A stretch of DNA of 64,000 nt, from positions 186,001 to 250,000 of the forward strand of contig NZ_JAGFBF010000005.1 of NCBI RefSeq assembly GCF_017583045.1, in the 5' to 3' direction. Positions 1-7,174 of the stretch are shown here, in pieces. This stretch comes from Leucobacter tardus (GTDB lineage: Bacteria > Actinomycetota > Actinomycetes > Actinomycetales > Microbacteriaceae). The stretch's first letter is position 1. Each line of letters begins with the position of its first letter. The notes under the pieces are model-generated. The model saw only the letters and a list, made by a program, of their open reading frames with translations. It had not been told where the DNA came from and made no database searches. The position numbers and the translations under genes were made by a program.

Positions 1-145
1 GATCCGAGGTCTCGGAGGCGAGGCCGATGAAGAACAGCGATCGGCCTCCGAACAGATCCCGGAATCGGAAGTCGACGAGCGACCTGCCGTCCCCGGGCCG
101 CACCCCGCCGATCTGTCGGTCGCGTCGCCATCCTCTGAAGCTCAT
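1..145 (-). CDS. Partial hypothetical protein (N-terminal 48 residues)
   Basis: A minus-strand frame starts at ATG 145 and stays open to the window edge, so only the first 48 residues are visible. A GGAGG stretch lies directly before the ATG, closer than ideal. The start is rich in Arg and Gly (MSFRGWRRDRQIGGVRP), followed by a more hydrophobic part (SLFFIGLASE). I do not recognise a family. It is host DNA outside the integrated element, just beyond the original terminator of the tRNA-Val gene. Confidence 0.45.
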   Translation of the reverse strand, partial: MSFRGWRRDRQIGGVRPGDGRSLVDFRFRDLFGGRSLFFIGLASETSD

Positions 146-271
146 GCCTCCACTTCACCAGAGCGGCGACGGACGCGGGAGTGTCCGCTGTCATGAGCGC
201 GTGTGACGCAGTGTCACGCCCGCGCCGTACAGGATGAAGCCGATCATCGGCACTCGGGACCACACACAAAA

Positions 272-297
272 GAAGCCCCGGCGTCTGCCGGGGCTTC
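272..297 (-). terminator. Original (now detached) terminator of tRNA-Val(GAC)
   Basis: An 11-bp perfect stem (GAAGCCCCGGC with its complement) and a GTCT loop, followed on the minus strand by a T-rich run. It sits 2 bases beyond the attL copy of the tRNA 3' end. Before integration it would have ended transcription of tRNA-Val(GAC); insertion has moved it about 12 kb away from the gene. Confidence 0.8.
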
Positions 298-299
298 GA

Positions 300-347
300 G
301 GAGTGCGCGATACTGGGATCGAACCAGTGACCTCTTCCGTGTCAGGG
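300..347 (-). repeat. attL: 48-bp copy of the tRNA-Val(GAC) 3' region
   Basis: This segment is identical over 48 bp to 12277-12324. It covers the anticodon region, T arm and 3' acceptor strand of tRNA-Val(GAC) but lacks the 5' half, so it is a tRNA fragment, not a gene. Identity stops at 347 where the element sequence begins. It is the outer left attachment site of a tRNA-targeting integrase. Confidence 0.92.
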
Positions 348-540
348 CAGTAAAGTCGTTGCCTTTGGTTGCATCTGGCGCGGTTTCACGCGGTTCTGTC
401 TGGCACTCGTTGCGCCTCGTCTCGACTCGTTCTGTTCGGTCACGCGCGGTTTGTGACGGGTTTGTGACTTGCTGTGACCGAGGCCCCGGGACCTGGCAAG
501 CTATGGGGAGTAGGTCCACCTTAGAACGGAGGCTCGGAGC
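348..540. promoter_or_regulatory. Left-end att arm with repeated TTTGTGAC sites
   Basis: This non-coding stretch lies between attL and the first cargo gene. It has TTTGTGAC at 450-457 and 461-468 and a degenerate TGTGAC at 473-478, all in the same orientation. The same motif pair occurs at the other element end (12176-12195). Short direct repeats beside the att core are typical of arm-type binding sites of tyrosine integrases; assignment to this integrase is inference. Confidence 0.55.
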
Positions 541-1257
541 ATGGGCGACGCGATCGAACTCGACGACGTGCGCACCTGGCCCGAGTGCCTGCAGCAGCGG
601 TTCGCCGAACCGTCGTCCGAGCTCGCGCCACTCACCGACGAGTTGCTCGTCGAGTTGCTCGAGGGTCGCCCGCTCCGCATGTACCACGCGACGCGGCTAC
701 TGCCGCACGAGGTCGACCGGATCAAGGCCGAGGGGCTGCTGCGGCTCACCCACGAGCTAGTACAGAGCAAGCTAGACGACGCGGTGCGCGTCGGTGCCAT
801 GACCGAGGCGCAGGCGGTAGAGGCACGAGCTGGCAGCATCATCGAAACGAAATATGAGGGCAGGCGCGAGGGGCAAGTGTGTTTCGTGCTGAGCCTCGAC
901 AAGTTCGAACACTCTCCGGGCGACGTGGGGCCGTTGCTTAGCTCATGGGGCGGCGAGAGCATCTATCACGTCGCGGCCTTAGACCCACCACGTAGGGCGC
1001 TGATGCGCTCGCTGGGCCTGCCGAGCATCGTTGCGGCAGACGTGCCTCTGTCGACACCGCTGCCATACACTTCGCCCTCGCTATCGTCCGTAATTGCGTG
1101 GCACGCGCGCCCGCGAGAGACGCTAGGGAACGAGACGCCGCGGAGCAGCGCTGACGTATTTCTGACTGCCGACGTGCCAGCGGCGAACATTGCGACTATC
1201 TGGCAGGCGGGTAGCCCCGAGTATGACCGTTTCGAGGGGCTGCCCAGCGGAAACTAG
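541..1257 (+). CDS. Putative cargo protein with YHATR motif (possible ADP-ribosyltransferase fold)
   Basis: A 238-residue soluble protein with an ACGGAGG ribosome site 8 bases before the ATG. Around residues 48-68 it reads YHATRLLPHEVDRIKAEGL, which resembles the opening strand and helix of ART-fold proteins (Tpt1/KptA, DarT and RES groups begin with Y/F-H-x-T followed by an I-x-x-x-GL helix). I see no clear full catalytic triad, so function is open. It lies between attL and the packaging genes, where satellites and phages often carry anti-phage or toxin genes. It is transcribed opposite to the replication and packaging operon. The reading frame is well supported; a defence role is a guess. 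Confidence 0.72.
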   Translation: MGDAIELDDVRTWPECLQQRFAEPSSELAPLTDELLVELLEGRPLRMYHATRLLPHEVDRIKAEGLLRLTHELVQSKLDDAVRVGAMTEAQAVEARAGSIIETKYEGRREGQVCFVLSLDKFEHSPGDVGPLLSSWGGESIYHVAALDPPRRALMRSLGLPSIVAADVPLSTPLPYTSPSLSSVIAWHARPRETLGNETPRSSADVFLTADVPAANIATIWQAGSPEYDRFEGLPSGN

Positions 1258-1653
1258 GCACCTTCATTTTCAACTCCGCCTCGTTCTTAATCGATCTCGA
1301 CTGGAATCGTCGAGAATTGACGTCTGCCCATATAGAGAAAAAGCTATCTGCGGAGCATCGCGCTAATACTTGGAACGCACTGAAGGCTAGATCACGCTCG
1401 TCTCCGCCTGTCCCTTTGGCCATGCGATAGACGCTGGCCGCATCCGCGCGGACGCCCTGATTTGGGTCTCATGTTCGGCGCAAAGCGCGAGCACCCCCAT
1501 TAAAAGTAAATTGTCGCGCTCTTACGTAGTCACTGGTCGGCCGTGTCCGAATTGCTCCCAATAAGAAACATCAATGCATACAGATAGGATCATTAGAAAC
1601 AGATGTCGTCCATTTTGTCGGCGATAATCACTATCAGAGAGGTCTGTACTCGC
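1258..1653. other. AT-richer non-coding stretch between cargo genes
   Basis: About 400 bases with no convincing gene. It is visibly richer in A and T than the host DNA, as expected for transferred cargo. An upstream ATG at 1603 is in frame with the next gene but has no ribosome site. I see no repeats or strong hairpins. Confidence 0.5.
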
Positions 1654-2487
1654 ATGAGCCATCCAAACGCCCCTGGACCCGAGGCGCCGCAGTACGCAGC
1701 GGCGCCTATCGCGCCAGTCAAGGAAAAGAACACGATCGGTTTGATCGCTTTCATCGTCGCCGTTGTCGGTTTTATTTTCGCTTGTATTCCGGGCGCGCTG
1801 ATTATCGGATGGATCCTGCTCCCCATCGCGTTCATACTCGGGATTGTGGCGCTCTGCCTGAGCGGGAAGAAGAAGGGACTAGGCCTAGCAGGTCTGATCA
1901 TCTCCGTTGTCGGCACCATTGTGGCGTTCGTAGTGTTCTTTACGGTTGTGGCCACAGCGTTCGATGATGCATTCTCAAATGGCGAAACGTCGGTCTCGGC
2001 CCCCGCCGAGGACACCGCGGAGACCGAAGAGATCGTAGAGACTGAGGAGGCCCCAGAGGAGGGCTCTCGCAGCAACCCATACCCGCTCGGCAGCGCTATC
2101 TCTGATGATGAGTGGACGATTACGGTTAACAGCGTGAATCTCGACGCGACCGACGCTGTCGCTGCAGCTAACGAATTCAATGAACCCGCGCCCGAGGGTG
2201 AGGTCTACGTCCTCGCGGATGTGACTGTTTCTTACATTGGCACCGACGCTGCGGGAGACATGCCGACGCAGATCATCGAGTACGTGACCGTTGACGGCAA
2301 CACCGTGCACAGCTATGACGCGATGGTTCTCGCGCCGGAGCCGCTGGATTCGATTACTACTCTTTATGAAGGGGCGTCCACAACTGGCAATGTGGTGCTC
2401 TCGGTCCCAGCTGACACTGCAGGTGAGGGCGTTCTCGCGGTCACTCCAAGCGTTTTCGGCGACAAGGTATTTGTGGCCGTACGGTAA
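1654..2487 (+). CDS. Membrane protein with DUF4190-like N-terminus and DUF4352-like exported domain
   Basis: I start this at ATG 1654 (MSHPNAPGPEAPQY), which has AGAGAGG upstream; the ATG at 1603 has none. It encodes 277 residues: a Pro/Ala-rich cytoplasmic tail, two or three hydrophobic segments at about residues 27-105 (GLIAFIVAVVGFIFACIPGA and LAGLIISVVGTIVAFVVFF), an acidic Glu/Thr linker, then a beta-rich domain (NPYPLGSAISDDEWTITVNS) resembling DUF4352/Telokin-like domains of actinobacterial surface proteins. As a phage-element gene, a membrane protein with an external domain could act in superinfection exclusion, but nothing proves it. It ends at a shared terminator facing the large-terminase gene. 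Confidence 0.78.
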   Translation: MSHPNAPGPEAPQYAAAPIAPVKEKNTIGLIAFIVAVVGFIFACIPGALIIGWILLPIAFILGIVALCLSGKKKGLGLAGLIISVVGTIVAFVVFFTVVATAFDDAFSNGETSVSAPAEDTAETEEIVETEEAPEEGSRSNPYPLGSAISDDEWTITVNSVNLDATDAVAAANEFNEPAPEGEVYVLADVTVSYIGTDAAGDMPTQIIEYVTVDGNTVHSYDAMVLAPEPLDSITTLYEGASTTGNVVLSVPADTAGEGVLAVTPSVFGDKVFVAVR

Positions 2488-2500
2488 AGGCAGACCTGAC

Positions 2501-2543
2501 CGAAACGAGGGGTGGCCCTAATCGCCACCCCTCGTTTCGTTTT
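2501..2543. terminator. Bidirectional terminator between cargo and packaging operon
   Basis: A perfect 16-bp stem (CGAAACGAGGGGTGGC and its complement) with a 7-base loop, followed by TTTT on the plus strand. It lies between the converging membrane-protein gene and the large-terminase gene and can end transcription from both sides. Confidence 0.92.
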
Positions 2544-2549
2544 CAGTGT

Positions 2550-4094
2550 TTACCTACGACGGGCCCGACCATCGAGAGACTGCGCGGCGGCCAGACGGTT
2601 AGCAGTTGCCGGATCGAGCTTGGCGTGCTCGTAGCGGGCGCGAAAGGCAGCGAGTGGGAGCTGCGCTACGGCGCGCCGTCGCGCAGCGGCGAGGCCTGGG
2701 TCGGCGGCCCCGAGCACGACGGTCTCGCCGGGCATGATGATGCTACCCGGTCGCGGTGCTGGCCGCTCGGTCAGGTCGGCAACGACCATTCCAACGGCTG
2801 TCACGATGTCGTCGTGCGTGCCTAGTGGGTTCTGCAGCTTGACCGTGCCGGGGCCGGTCTCGACGAGACGAACGGCGAGGAACTCGGCCCGCAATTCGTC
2901 GTTGTCGGGCAATTCGAGCGCGCGGTCTCGCAAAGATCCCCAAAGCAGGCGGCCGAGTCGATTCGCGCCGGCAGATGAAAAGATAAACTCCTCGGTGCGG
3001 ATGCCATTGCGGGCGAGATTCGAAGTCAACTGCTCGGCCTGCATCCTGTCGAAACGGAGTTTCGCGCCGTATTCGCGACATACGCGCTGCGTAGCGGCCT
3101 CGACCTCGGCGAGGTCAACACGACCGCCTTTCCCCTCGCCTGGTCGCCACGAGAGCACTCGGTCGATCACTACGACGCGCCCCGCATCGCGCTGCTCGGC
3201 GTGACCGACGACGAGCGCCGTAAGGTCTCGCCGTGTACCGACATCGAGCGCCGCGACGTACTCGATGCCCGTCCGCTTCGGCAATACCGCTGAGCCGGGG
3301 CGTATGGCGGCCTCGACGTCCTCGGGGGTCGTCAGCGCGTCGTCACCCTCGGCGAACTCGCAGAGGATTAGGCGACGCCACTCGCTCGCCGAAAGCGCGG
3401 TGCGGGTTGCCTCGATGTCGTCGTCGCTCCACCAGGGCGCGGGGCCGGGGTGCTTTGACGTGTGCCAGTGCGCCGACAGCTCGGCCTCGGCCCAGACCTT
3501 GGCCCCGACGCCTGTCGGGCTGCCCGCTGTGGTGATTACGATGAGCCGCCCGCCCGGCACCTTAGGTACCGCCGAGACGATCGCGCTCCAGAGCGTGCGA
3601 GCGTTGCTCCTGTTCGCCCAGACTGCCAGCTCATCGACGACCTGCAACCAGGGGCGCTTGCCGAAGGCGCTCGCGCCGTCGCTCGTCTCGACGGTCACGG
3701 TAGCGCCGGTCGAGGTGTTCGTGACGGATGAGGCGGCAACGCGTAGCTGTGCGCCGAGCTGCGCTCGGTCGATGAAACCGCGCATGGCGTCCAGCGTGAG
3801 CTCGGCCTGTTCCTCGTCTGCCGCGTAGATATGGCTCTGAGAGCCTCCGGGCGCTTCGGTGAGCAGCAGCACGAGTACCAGCGCGCCAACATCCGTGGTC
3901 TTGCTCATGCCGCGCCCGCGCAGCAAGTAGTGGCGACGCGGGCCACCGGTGTCGAGCACTGCCCGGGCGTCGGAGAGCTGGAACCCTTCGGCACGTTCGC
4001 CCCATCGCGTGCCGTCTTCGAGCGGCAAGGCCGCGAGCAGCTCCAGCGCTGCGGGCGTGGTGTGTCGCGTAGTCGGTTTCGTGGTGGTGGTCAT
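2550..4094 (-). CDS. Phage terminase large subunit (ATPase-nuclease)
   Basis: A 514-residue DNA packaging motor. The N-terminal ATPase has a Walker A-like loop GRGMSKT at residues 60-66 and a Walker B VVDE at 152-155. The RNase H-like nuclease has acidic residues in ALDVGTRRD (D284), RFDRM (D349) and THDD (D428/D429), the usual three-metal-site pattern. Length is normal for the family, so it looks intact. Its ATG overlaps the stop of the small-terminase gene by 4 bases, meaning coupled translation. It is the last gene of the minus-strand operon. With no capsid or portal in the element, it would have to dock on a helper phage's procapsid. Confidence 0.93.
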   Translation of the reverse strand: MTTTTKPTTRHTTPAALELLAALPLEDGTRWGERAEGFQLSDARAVLDTGGPRRHYLLRGRGMSKTTDVGALVLVLLLTEAPGGSQSHIYAADEEQAELTLDAMRGFIDRAQLGAQLRVAASSVTNTSTGATVTVETSDGASAFGKRPWLQVVDELAVWANRSNARTLWSAIVSAVPKVPGGRLIVITTAGSPTGVGAKVWAEAELSAHWHTSKHPGPAPWWSDDDIEATRTALSASEWRRLILCEFAEGDDALTTPEDVEAAIRPGSAVLPKRTGIEYVAALDVGTRRDLTALVVGHAEQRDAGRVVVIDRVLSWRPGEGKGGRVDLAEVEAATQRVCREYGAKLRFDRMQAEQLTSNLARNGIRTEEFIFSSAGANRLGRLLWGSLRDRALELPDNDELRAEFLAVRLVETGPGTVKLQNPLGTHDDIVTAVGMVVADLTERPAPRPGSIIMPGETVVLGAADPGLAAARRRAVAQLPLAAFRARYEHAKLDPATANRLAAAQSLDGRARRR

Positions 4095-4717
4095 GTTGTC
4101 GACCTCTCGTCGTCGGTGTCGGGCTTCGCGGGGCGGGTAAGGTCTGTTGCTCGGTCGACCTCAGCCTCGGCTCGCACTCGCTCCAGTGCGGCGCGCACCG
4201 GGTCGCTGTTGTCGAGTGCGGCGCGGCCCGTCTCGGCGAGCTGTCCCAGATCGACGGCGGGGGTCAGTTGCCCTTCTCTCAGCGCCTTCGCCCGCAGCAG
4301 TGCAAGTTCGGCCTCACTCCGAGGATCGAGGCCAAGGCGCTGGCGGGCGTCGGCGGCTCGTCTTTCGAAGCGGTCAAGCTGAGTCAGTAGCTTGTCGCGC
4401 GGGTCGCCGTCGTCGCCGAACATGCCGTGCTCGTCGAGGTAGCTGCGCAGTAGTGCAGCGCGCGCCTCGGCATCGCCCCAACTCGCGAGCGCCTCGGGGT
4501 GCGCCGTGAGGTCGGGCCGCTGCTCGATCAGCCCGGCGACGAGTGCAGCCGCTAGCTGCGAATAGACTCGCGGGCTGCGGTAGCCGCTGCCGAGCTGCTC
4601 GGCGTTGTCCTCGGTGAATCGCGGTGCGGCTGTTGAGCCGTTGCCAGCTCCTTGCGAGGGCCGATACCAATCGGGCCGTTCCTCTGGCGGCAGTGCCGCC
4701 GCCTCCTGGGCTTTCAT
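4091..4717 (-). CDS. Probable terminase small subunit
   Basis: A 208-residue mostly helical, charged protein directly upstream of the large terminase, with 4-base overlaps on both sides. The C-terminal half contains a segment (DRFERRAADARQRLGLDPRS) like the RLGLxP region of P27-type small terminases, and a low-complexity acidic/Arg tail (PAKPDTDDERSTT). Small terminases recognise the packaging site, so in a satellite this subunit would direct packaging to satellite DNA. The assignment rests on position plus weak similarity. Confidence 0.7.
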   Translation of the reverse strand: MKAQEAAALPPEERPDWYRPSQGAGNGSTAAPRFTEDNAEQLGSGYRSPRVYSQLAAALVAGLIEQRPDLTAHPEALASWGDAEARAALLRSYLDEHGMFGDDGDPRDKLLTQLDRFERRAADARQRLGLDPRSEAELALLRAKALREGQLTPAVDLGQLAETGRAALDNSDPVRAALERVRAEAEVDRATDLTRPAKPDTDDERSTT

Positions 4718-5775
4718 CCGATCACACCCGCCTTCACATCATCGACGAGCCGGGCAAGGTCGAGGTGCCCGAAGGCAACCGCGTTCGCTCGCTTGCGGCC
4801 CATGACGCCCCATGCCTTTGCCGAGAGCTGGAGGTCTCGGGCACGCGGGTTACCCTCGATGCCTGCGGCGCGTTTCACGAGGCGGTCGAGTATCGTCGGG
4901 CCGTAGCTGCCGACGGCCTCGGCATCGGCTGCGCACACTGCGCACACCTCAGTTTCGACGGGGCGCATACCGGGCTTGCCGCCAAGACTATGGGGCCGAA
5001 GCGTCACCGTGTGCCATGCTTCAGCCGCACGCGAAGGCAGCCCGAGAACTTCGCCAACGCCGCAAACGAAGCACGCGAGCGAGCCGTATGTCGGGCGCAG
5101 CAGCTTGGGGCACTCGATCCTCGCGCGCAGATACTCGGCATAGGCCCGGCGAGCCTCGGCGAGCTGCCGCGCGCTCAAGTGGCCCCAGGGCTTCACCGCT
5201 GCTGTCGCGGGATCAGCGCCCGGCGTCGCGATCCAGGCGAAGCGAGAGCGCCAAGTGAGCGAGCGGCCTACATCGAGCAGGTACTCGCAAGCGAGCGCGA
5301 GGTCGCGAGGCTTCTTCACGTTCAGCTCGACGCCCAACGCATCGGTGGCAGCGAGCACAAACTCAACAGAATCAACGGCAGCAGTACCGAAGTACACTAG
5401 GTCACCCGCGCGAGCCGCGCCAGGGAACATGGCGACCAATCGCTCGGCGAACGCCCGACGGGCCGCGCTCGCGTTGCCGCGGGTGAGGACTGTATCGAAA
5501 GGCCGCCCGACTGCGCCGCCGTGACGCAGAGCGATGAGGCGCTCGGTGTCATTCGCCGGGGCGTAGCCGATAGCCTCGACCCTTTCGATGCCGTTCTGTT
5601 CGTCTGCGGGTGTCCACTCGCCAGTGATCAAGTCAGCGAGCGCGCCACCTTTGGCAGGCACGATGTTTCGGTATCGGGGGCTGAACCTATTTGTAGTGTG
5701 GGGCGTTTTCCTCTTCGGCATGGTTGCCTCGCTCTCGGTCGTCTCGGTCTCGGGTGTCGTCGGGTCGGCATTCAT
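4714..5775 (-). CDS. Unknown element protein with two CxxC pairs
   Basis: This encodes 353 residues from ATG 5775, whose ATGA overlaps the stop of the upstream gene; an in-frame upstream ATG at 5844 would intrude 70 bases into that gene and is unlikely. Two cysteine pairs about 50 residues apart (ACFVCGVG and VCAVCAAD) could bind one zinc ion. The N-terminus is Thr/Glu/Pro-rich and probably disordered (MNADPTTPETETTE). I do not recognise a family. It is locked by 4-base overlaps between the 5772-6356 gene and the small terminase, so a role in packaging or capsid takeover is possible. Confidence 0.75.
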   Translation of the reverse strand: MNADPTTPETETTESEATMPKRKTPHTTNRFSPRYRNIVPAKGGALADLITGEWTPADEQNGIERVEAIGYAPANDTERLIALRHGGAVGRPFDTVLTRGNASAARRAFAERLVAMFPGAARAGDLVYFGTAAVDSVEFVLAATDALGVELNVKKPRDLALACEYLLDVGRSLTWRSRFAWIATPGADPATAAVKPWGHLSARQLAEARRAYAEYLRARIECPKLLRPTYGSLACFVCGVGEVLGLPSRAAEAWHTVTLRPHSLGGKPGMRPVETEVCAVCAADAEAVGSYGPTILDRLVKRAAGIEGNPRARDLQLSAKAWGVMGRKRANAVAFGHLDLARLVDDVKAGVIG

Positions 5776-6356
5776 CGGGGAATTCCCTCTCGTGTCGGTG
5801 TTGGTCGGCGAGTGCCGTTGTCTGGGCCGATTCGGTCGAGCCATGCGCGCACGTCATCGAGGCCGAGACGCAGCCCCGCATCGTCGAGCGCGGCCCGGAT
5901 GAACTCGGGGTCGTGGTCTCGGTGAAGGCCCGCCAGCGCGGCACGCAGACGCGCCTCGAACGATCCGGCAGGGGCCACAGCGAGTCGTCGAGCTGGCGGT
6001 GCCGGTCGCGGTCGGGTCGATGTTCTCGCGCTGTGGATGACCTTCGCTGTACTCGCGCGTTCAGCGGATCGGGCAGAGGCGAAACCGAGCGCGGCAGCCC
6101 ACCTACCCGCATGATGCCAACGGGGGCCACGCCTGCGAACCGGGGCTGCTGCGGCATCGACCGGGCGGCAATGGTCGCGCCCCGCAGCTCGGCACGTGGG
6201 GCAGACGTGGCGCTCGGCGGCTCGATGCTCGGCGGCGAAGACCGACGTGCGTGAGACCTGCTGCTCGGGACCGGTTTCGGGTCGATTTTTGGGGCTTTGT
6301 GACTGCTGTTGTGACTGTACCGGGGTTGGTGCCCCGCTCTGGGCTGTAATTCTCAC
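5772..6356 (-). CDS. Unknown small element protein with CxxCx7C cluster
   Basis: A 194-residue frame starting at GTG 6356, which overlaps the whiB stop by 4 bases; its own stop overlaps the next ATG by 4 bases. These junctions support the frame. It has a Gln/Ser-rich start, a cysteine cluster (HVCPTCRAAGRDHC), a long Arg/Ala-rich middle of odd composition, and a well-formed helical C-terminus (SFEARLRAALAGLHRDHD). The middle could hide a frame error in the sequence. The family is unknown. A TTTGTGAC-N5-TTGTGAC pair, with the geometry seen at the element end, lies in its 5' part at 6296-6315. Confidence 0.6.
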   Translation of the reverse strand: MRITAQSGAPTPVQSQQQSQSPKNRPETGPEQQVSRTSVFAAEHRAAERHVCPTCRAAGRDHCRPVDAAAAPVRRRGPRWHHAGRWAAALGFASARSAERASTAKVIHSARTSTRPRPAPPARRLAVAPAGSFEARLRAALAGLHRDHDPEFIRAALDDAGLRLGLDDVRAWLDRIGPDNGTRRPTPTREGIPR

Positions 6357-6805
6357 GGTCTCGGCCCCTTTCCCATTTCCCGCCTCGGGAAATAGTTGGC
6401 TTTCAGCGCCTCGCCGGTTTCGGCATCGGTGCCAGAGCTGGGCACCTTTTCGCGCACCTCGATAGTCCGCTCGGCAGTCTGCTGTCCGGTCTCAGTTCGG
6501 CAGATGCCTGCGAGGTACGTATCCTTCGGTATCCGACCGCGCCAGCGCCCCGCCCAGAAACCGGCGCGGGGCTTCATGGTCTCGGCGTACTCTGCGCAGG
6601 CGGCGCGCAGCGGGCAGCCGAGGCAGGTCGCGAGCAGCTCGCCCTCTACGGCGTTGTTAGCTCGTGCGGCATCACGCGTGAAACGGTCGTCACCTCGGCA
6701 GGCCGCGCGGTCGCGGTTCATCGCCGCGTCGAGCTGTTCGGCGGCTTCGAGGTCTCGCGCGCGGTTCTTGCGCGGCCTTGTGCGCTCGTATGGCCCCGCG
6801 TTCAT
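6353..6805 (-). CDS. WhiB-family Fe-S transcription factor
   Basis: A 150-residue protein starting at ATG 6805 with AAGGGG upstream. It has the four WhiB cysteines: C36 (AACRGDD), then C61, C64 and C70 (CLGCPLRAAC), expected to hold a [4Fe-4S] cluster, followed by the Gly/Trp turn (GFWAGRWRGR) and a basic stretch. WhiB proteins are found only in actinobacteria and their phages and act on promoters through the sigma factor. The C-terminal tail of about 50 residues is longer than in host WhiB proteins. Lying just before the packaging genes, it may switch on late genes of the element or interfere with the helper; that is inference. Confidence 0.93.
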   Translation of the reverse strand: MNAGPYERTRPRKNRARDLEAAEQLDAAMNRDRAACRGDDRFTRDAARANNAVEGELLATCLGCPLRAACAEYAETMKPRAGFWAGRWRGRIPKDTYLAGICRTETGQQTAERTIEVREKVPSSGTDAETGEALKANYFPRREMGKGPRP

Positions 6806-6924
6806 CGTTCGCCCCTTCCATCGGCCCCGCCGGTAAAATCGCGCGCGCGGGCACGCGCGGCGAGTGGGCGGTGCCAGGGGTGCCGCAGCGAACGGGCCTC
6901 GCGCCGTTTCTGTGGCCCTGTTTT

Positions 6925-7156
6925 GCGGTACTGGGCAACACTCCAGCGAGTACCGCTCTCAGTACAGCACTTCGCGGTACCGATGCCTCGACGGTACTGA
7001 CCACCTGAGTACCGACTTTCACCAGTCGTAGAGCCGGTTTCTAGCTGCGGTACTGAGCGGTACTCGTCGGTACTCAGTACCGCGCGGCACACTGCGGTAC
7101 TGCGGTACTCACCCCTTAGGGGGGTACCGCACAGTACCGATGAAAGTGAGTACCGC
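6925..7156. repeat. Iteron-like GCGGTACT array, candidate replication origin
   Basis: At least 14 copies of an 8-bp motif GCGGTACT (or its complement AGTACCGC, some with one change) lie in 232 bp: forward at about 6925, 6991, 7047, 7057, 7067, 7094 and 7102; reverse at about 6949, 7008, 7076, 7133 and 7149; with GGTACC palindromes at 6976 and 7123. Three copies are spaced exactly 10 bp (7047, 7057, 7067), one helical turn. The array sits right after the PrimPol/RepA gene, where satellites and plasmids often place their origin. An open frame (7191 to 6802) crosses it; its repeated Tyr-Arg-Ser peptides are explained by the DNA repeats, so I do not call it a gene. Confidence 0.75.
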
Positions 7157-7174
7157 GAGACGGGGGTCGTCATG

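Noticed and set aside
1196..1423. A 75-codon minus-strand frame in the cargo gap
   Set aside because: No ribosome site, overlaps the end of the YHATR gene and shows no motif.
5687..6157. Alternative minus-strand frame beside the 5772-6356 gene
   Set aside because: It has no coupled start or stop, whereas the 5772-6356 frame shares 4-base overlaps with both neighbours. A sequencing frame error in the middle remains possible.
7111..7124. CCCC-TTA-GGGG hairpin as a terminator
   Set aside because: A 4-bp stem without a T-run; more likely part of the origin region.
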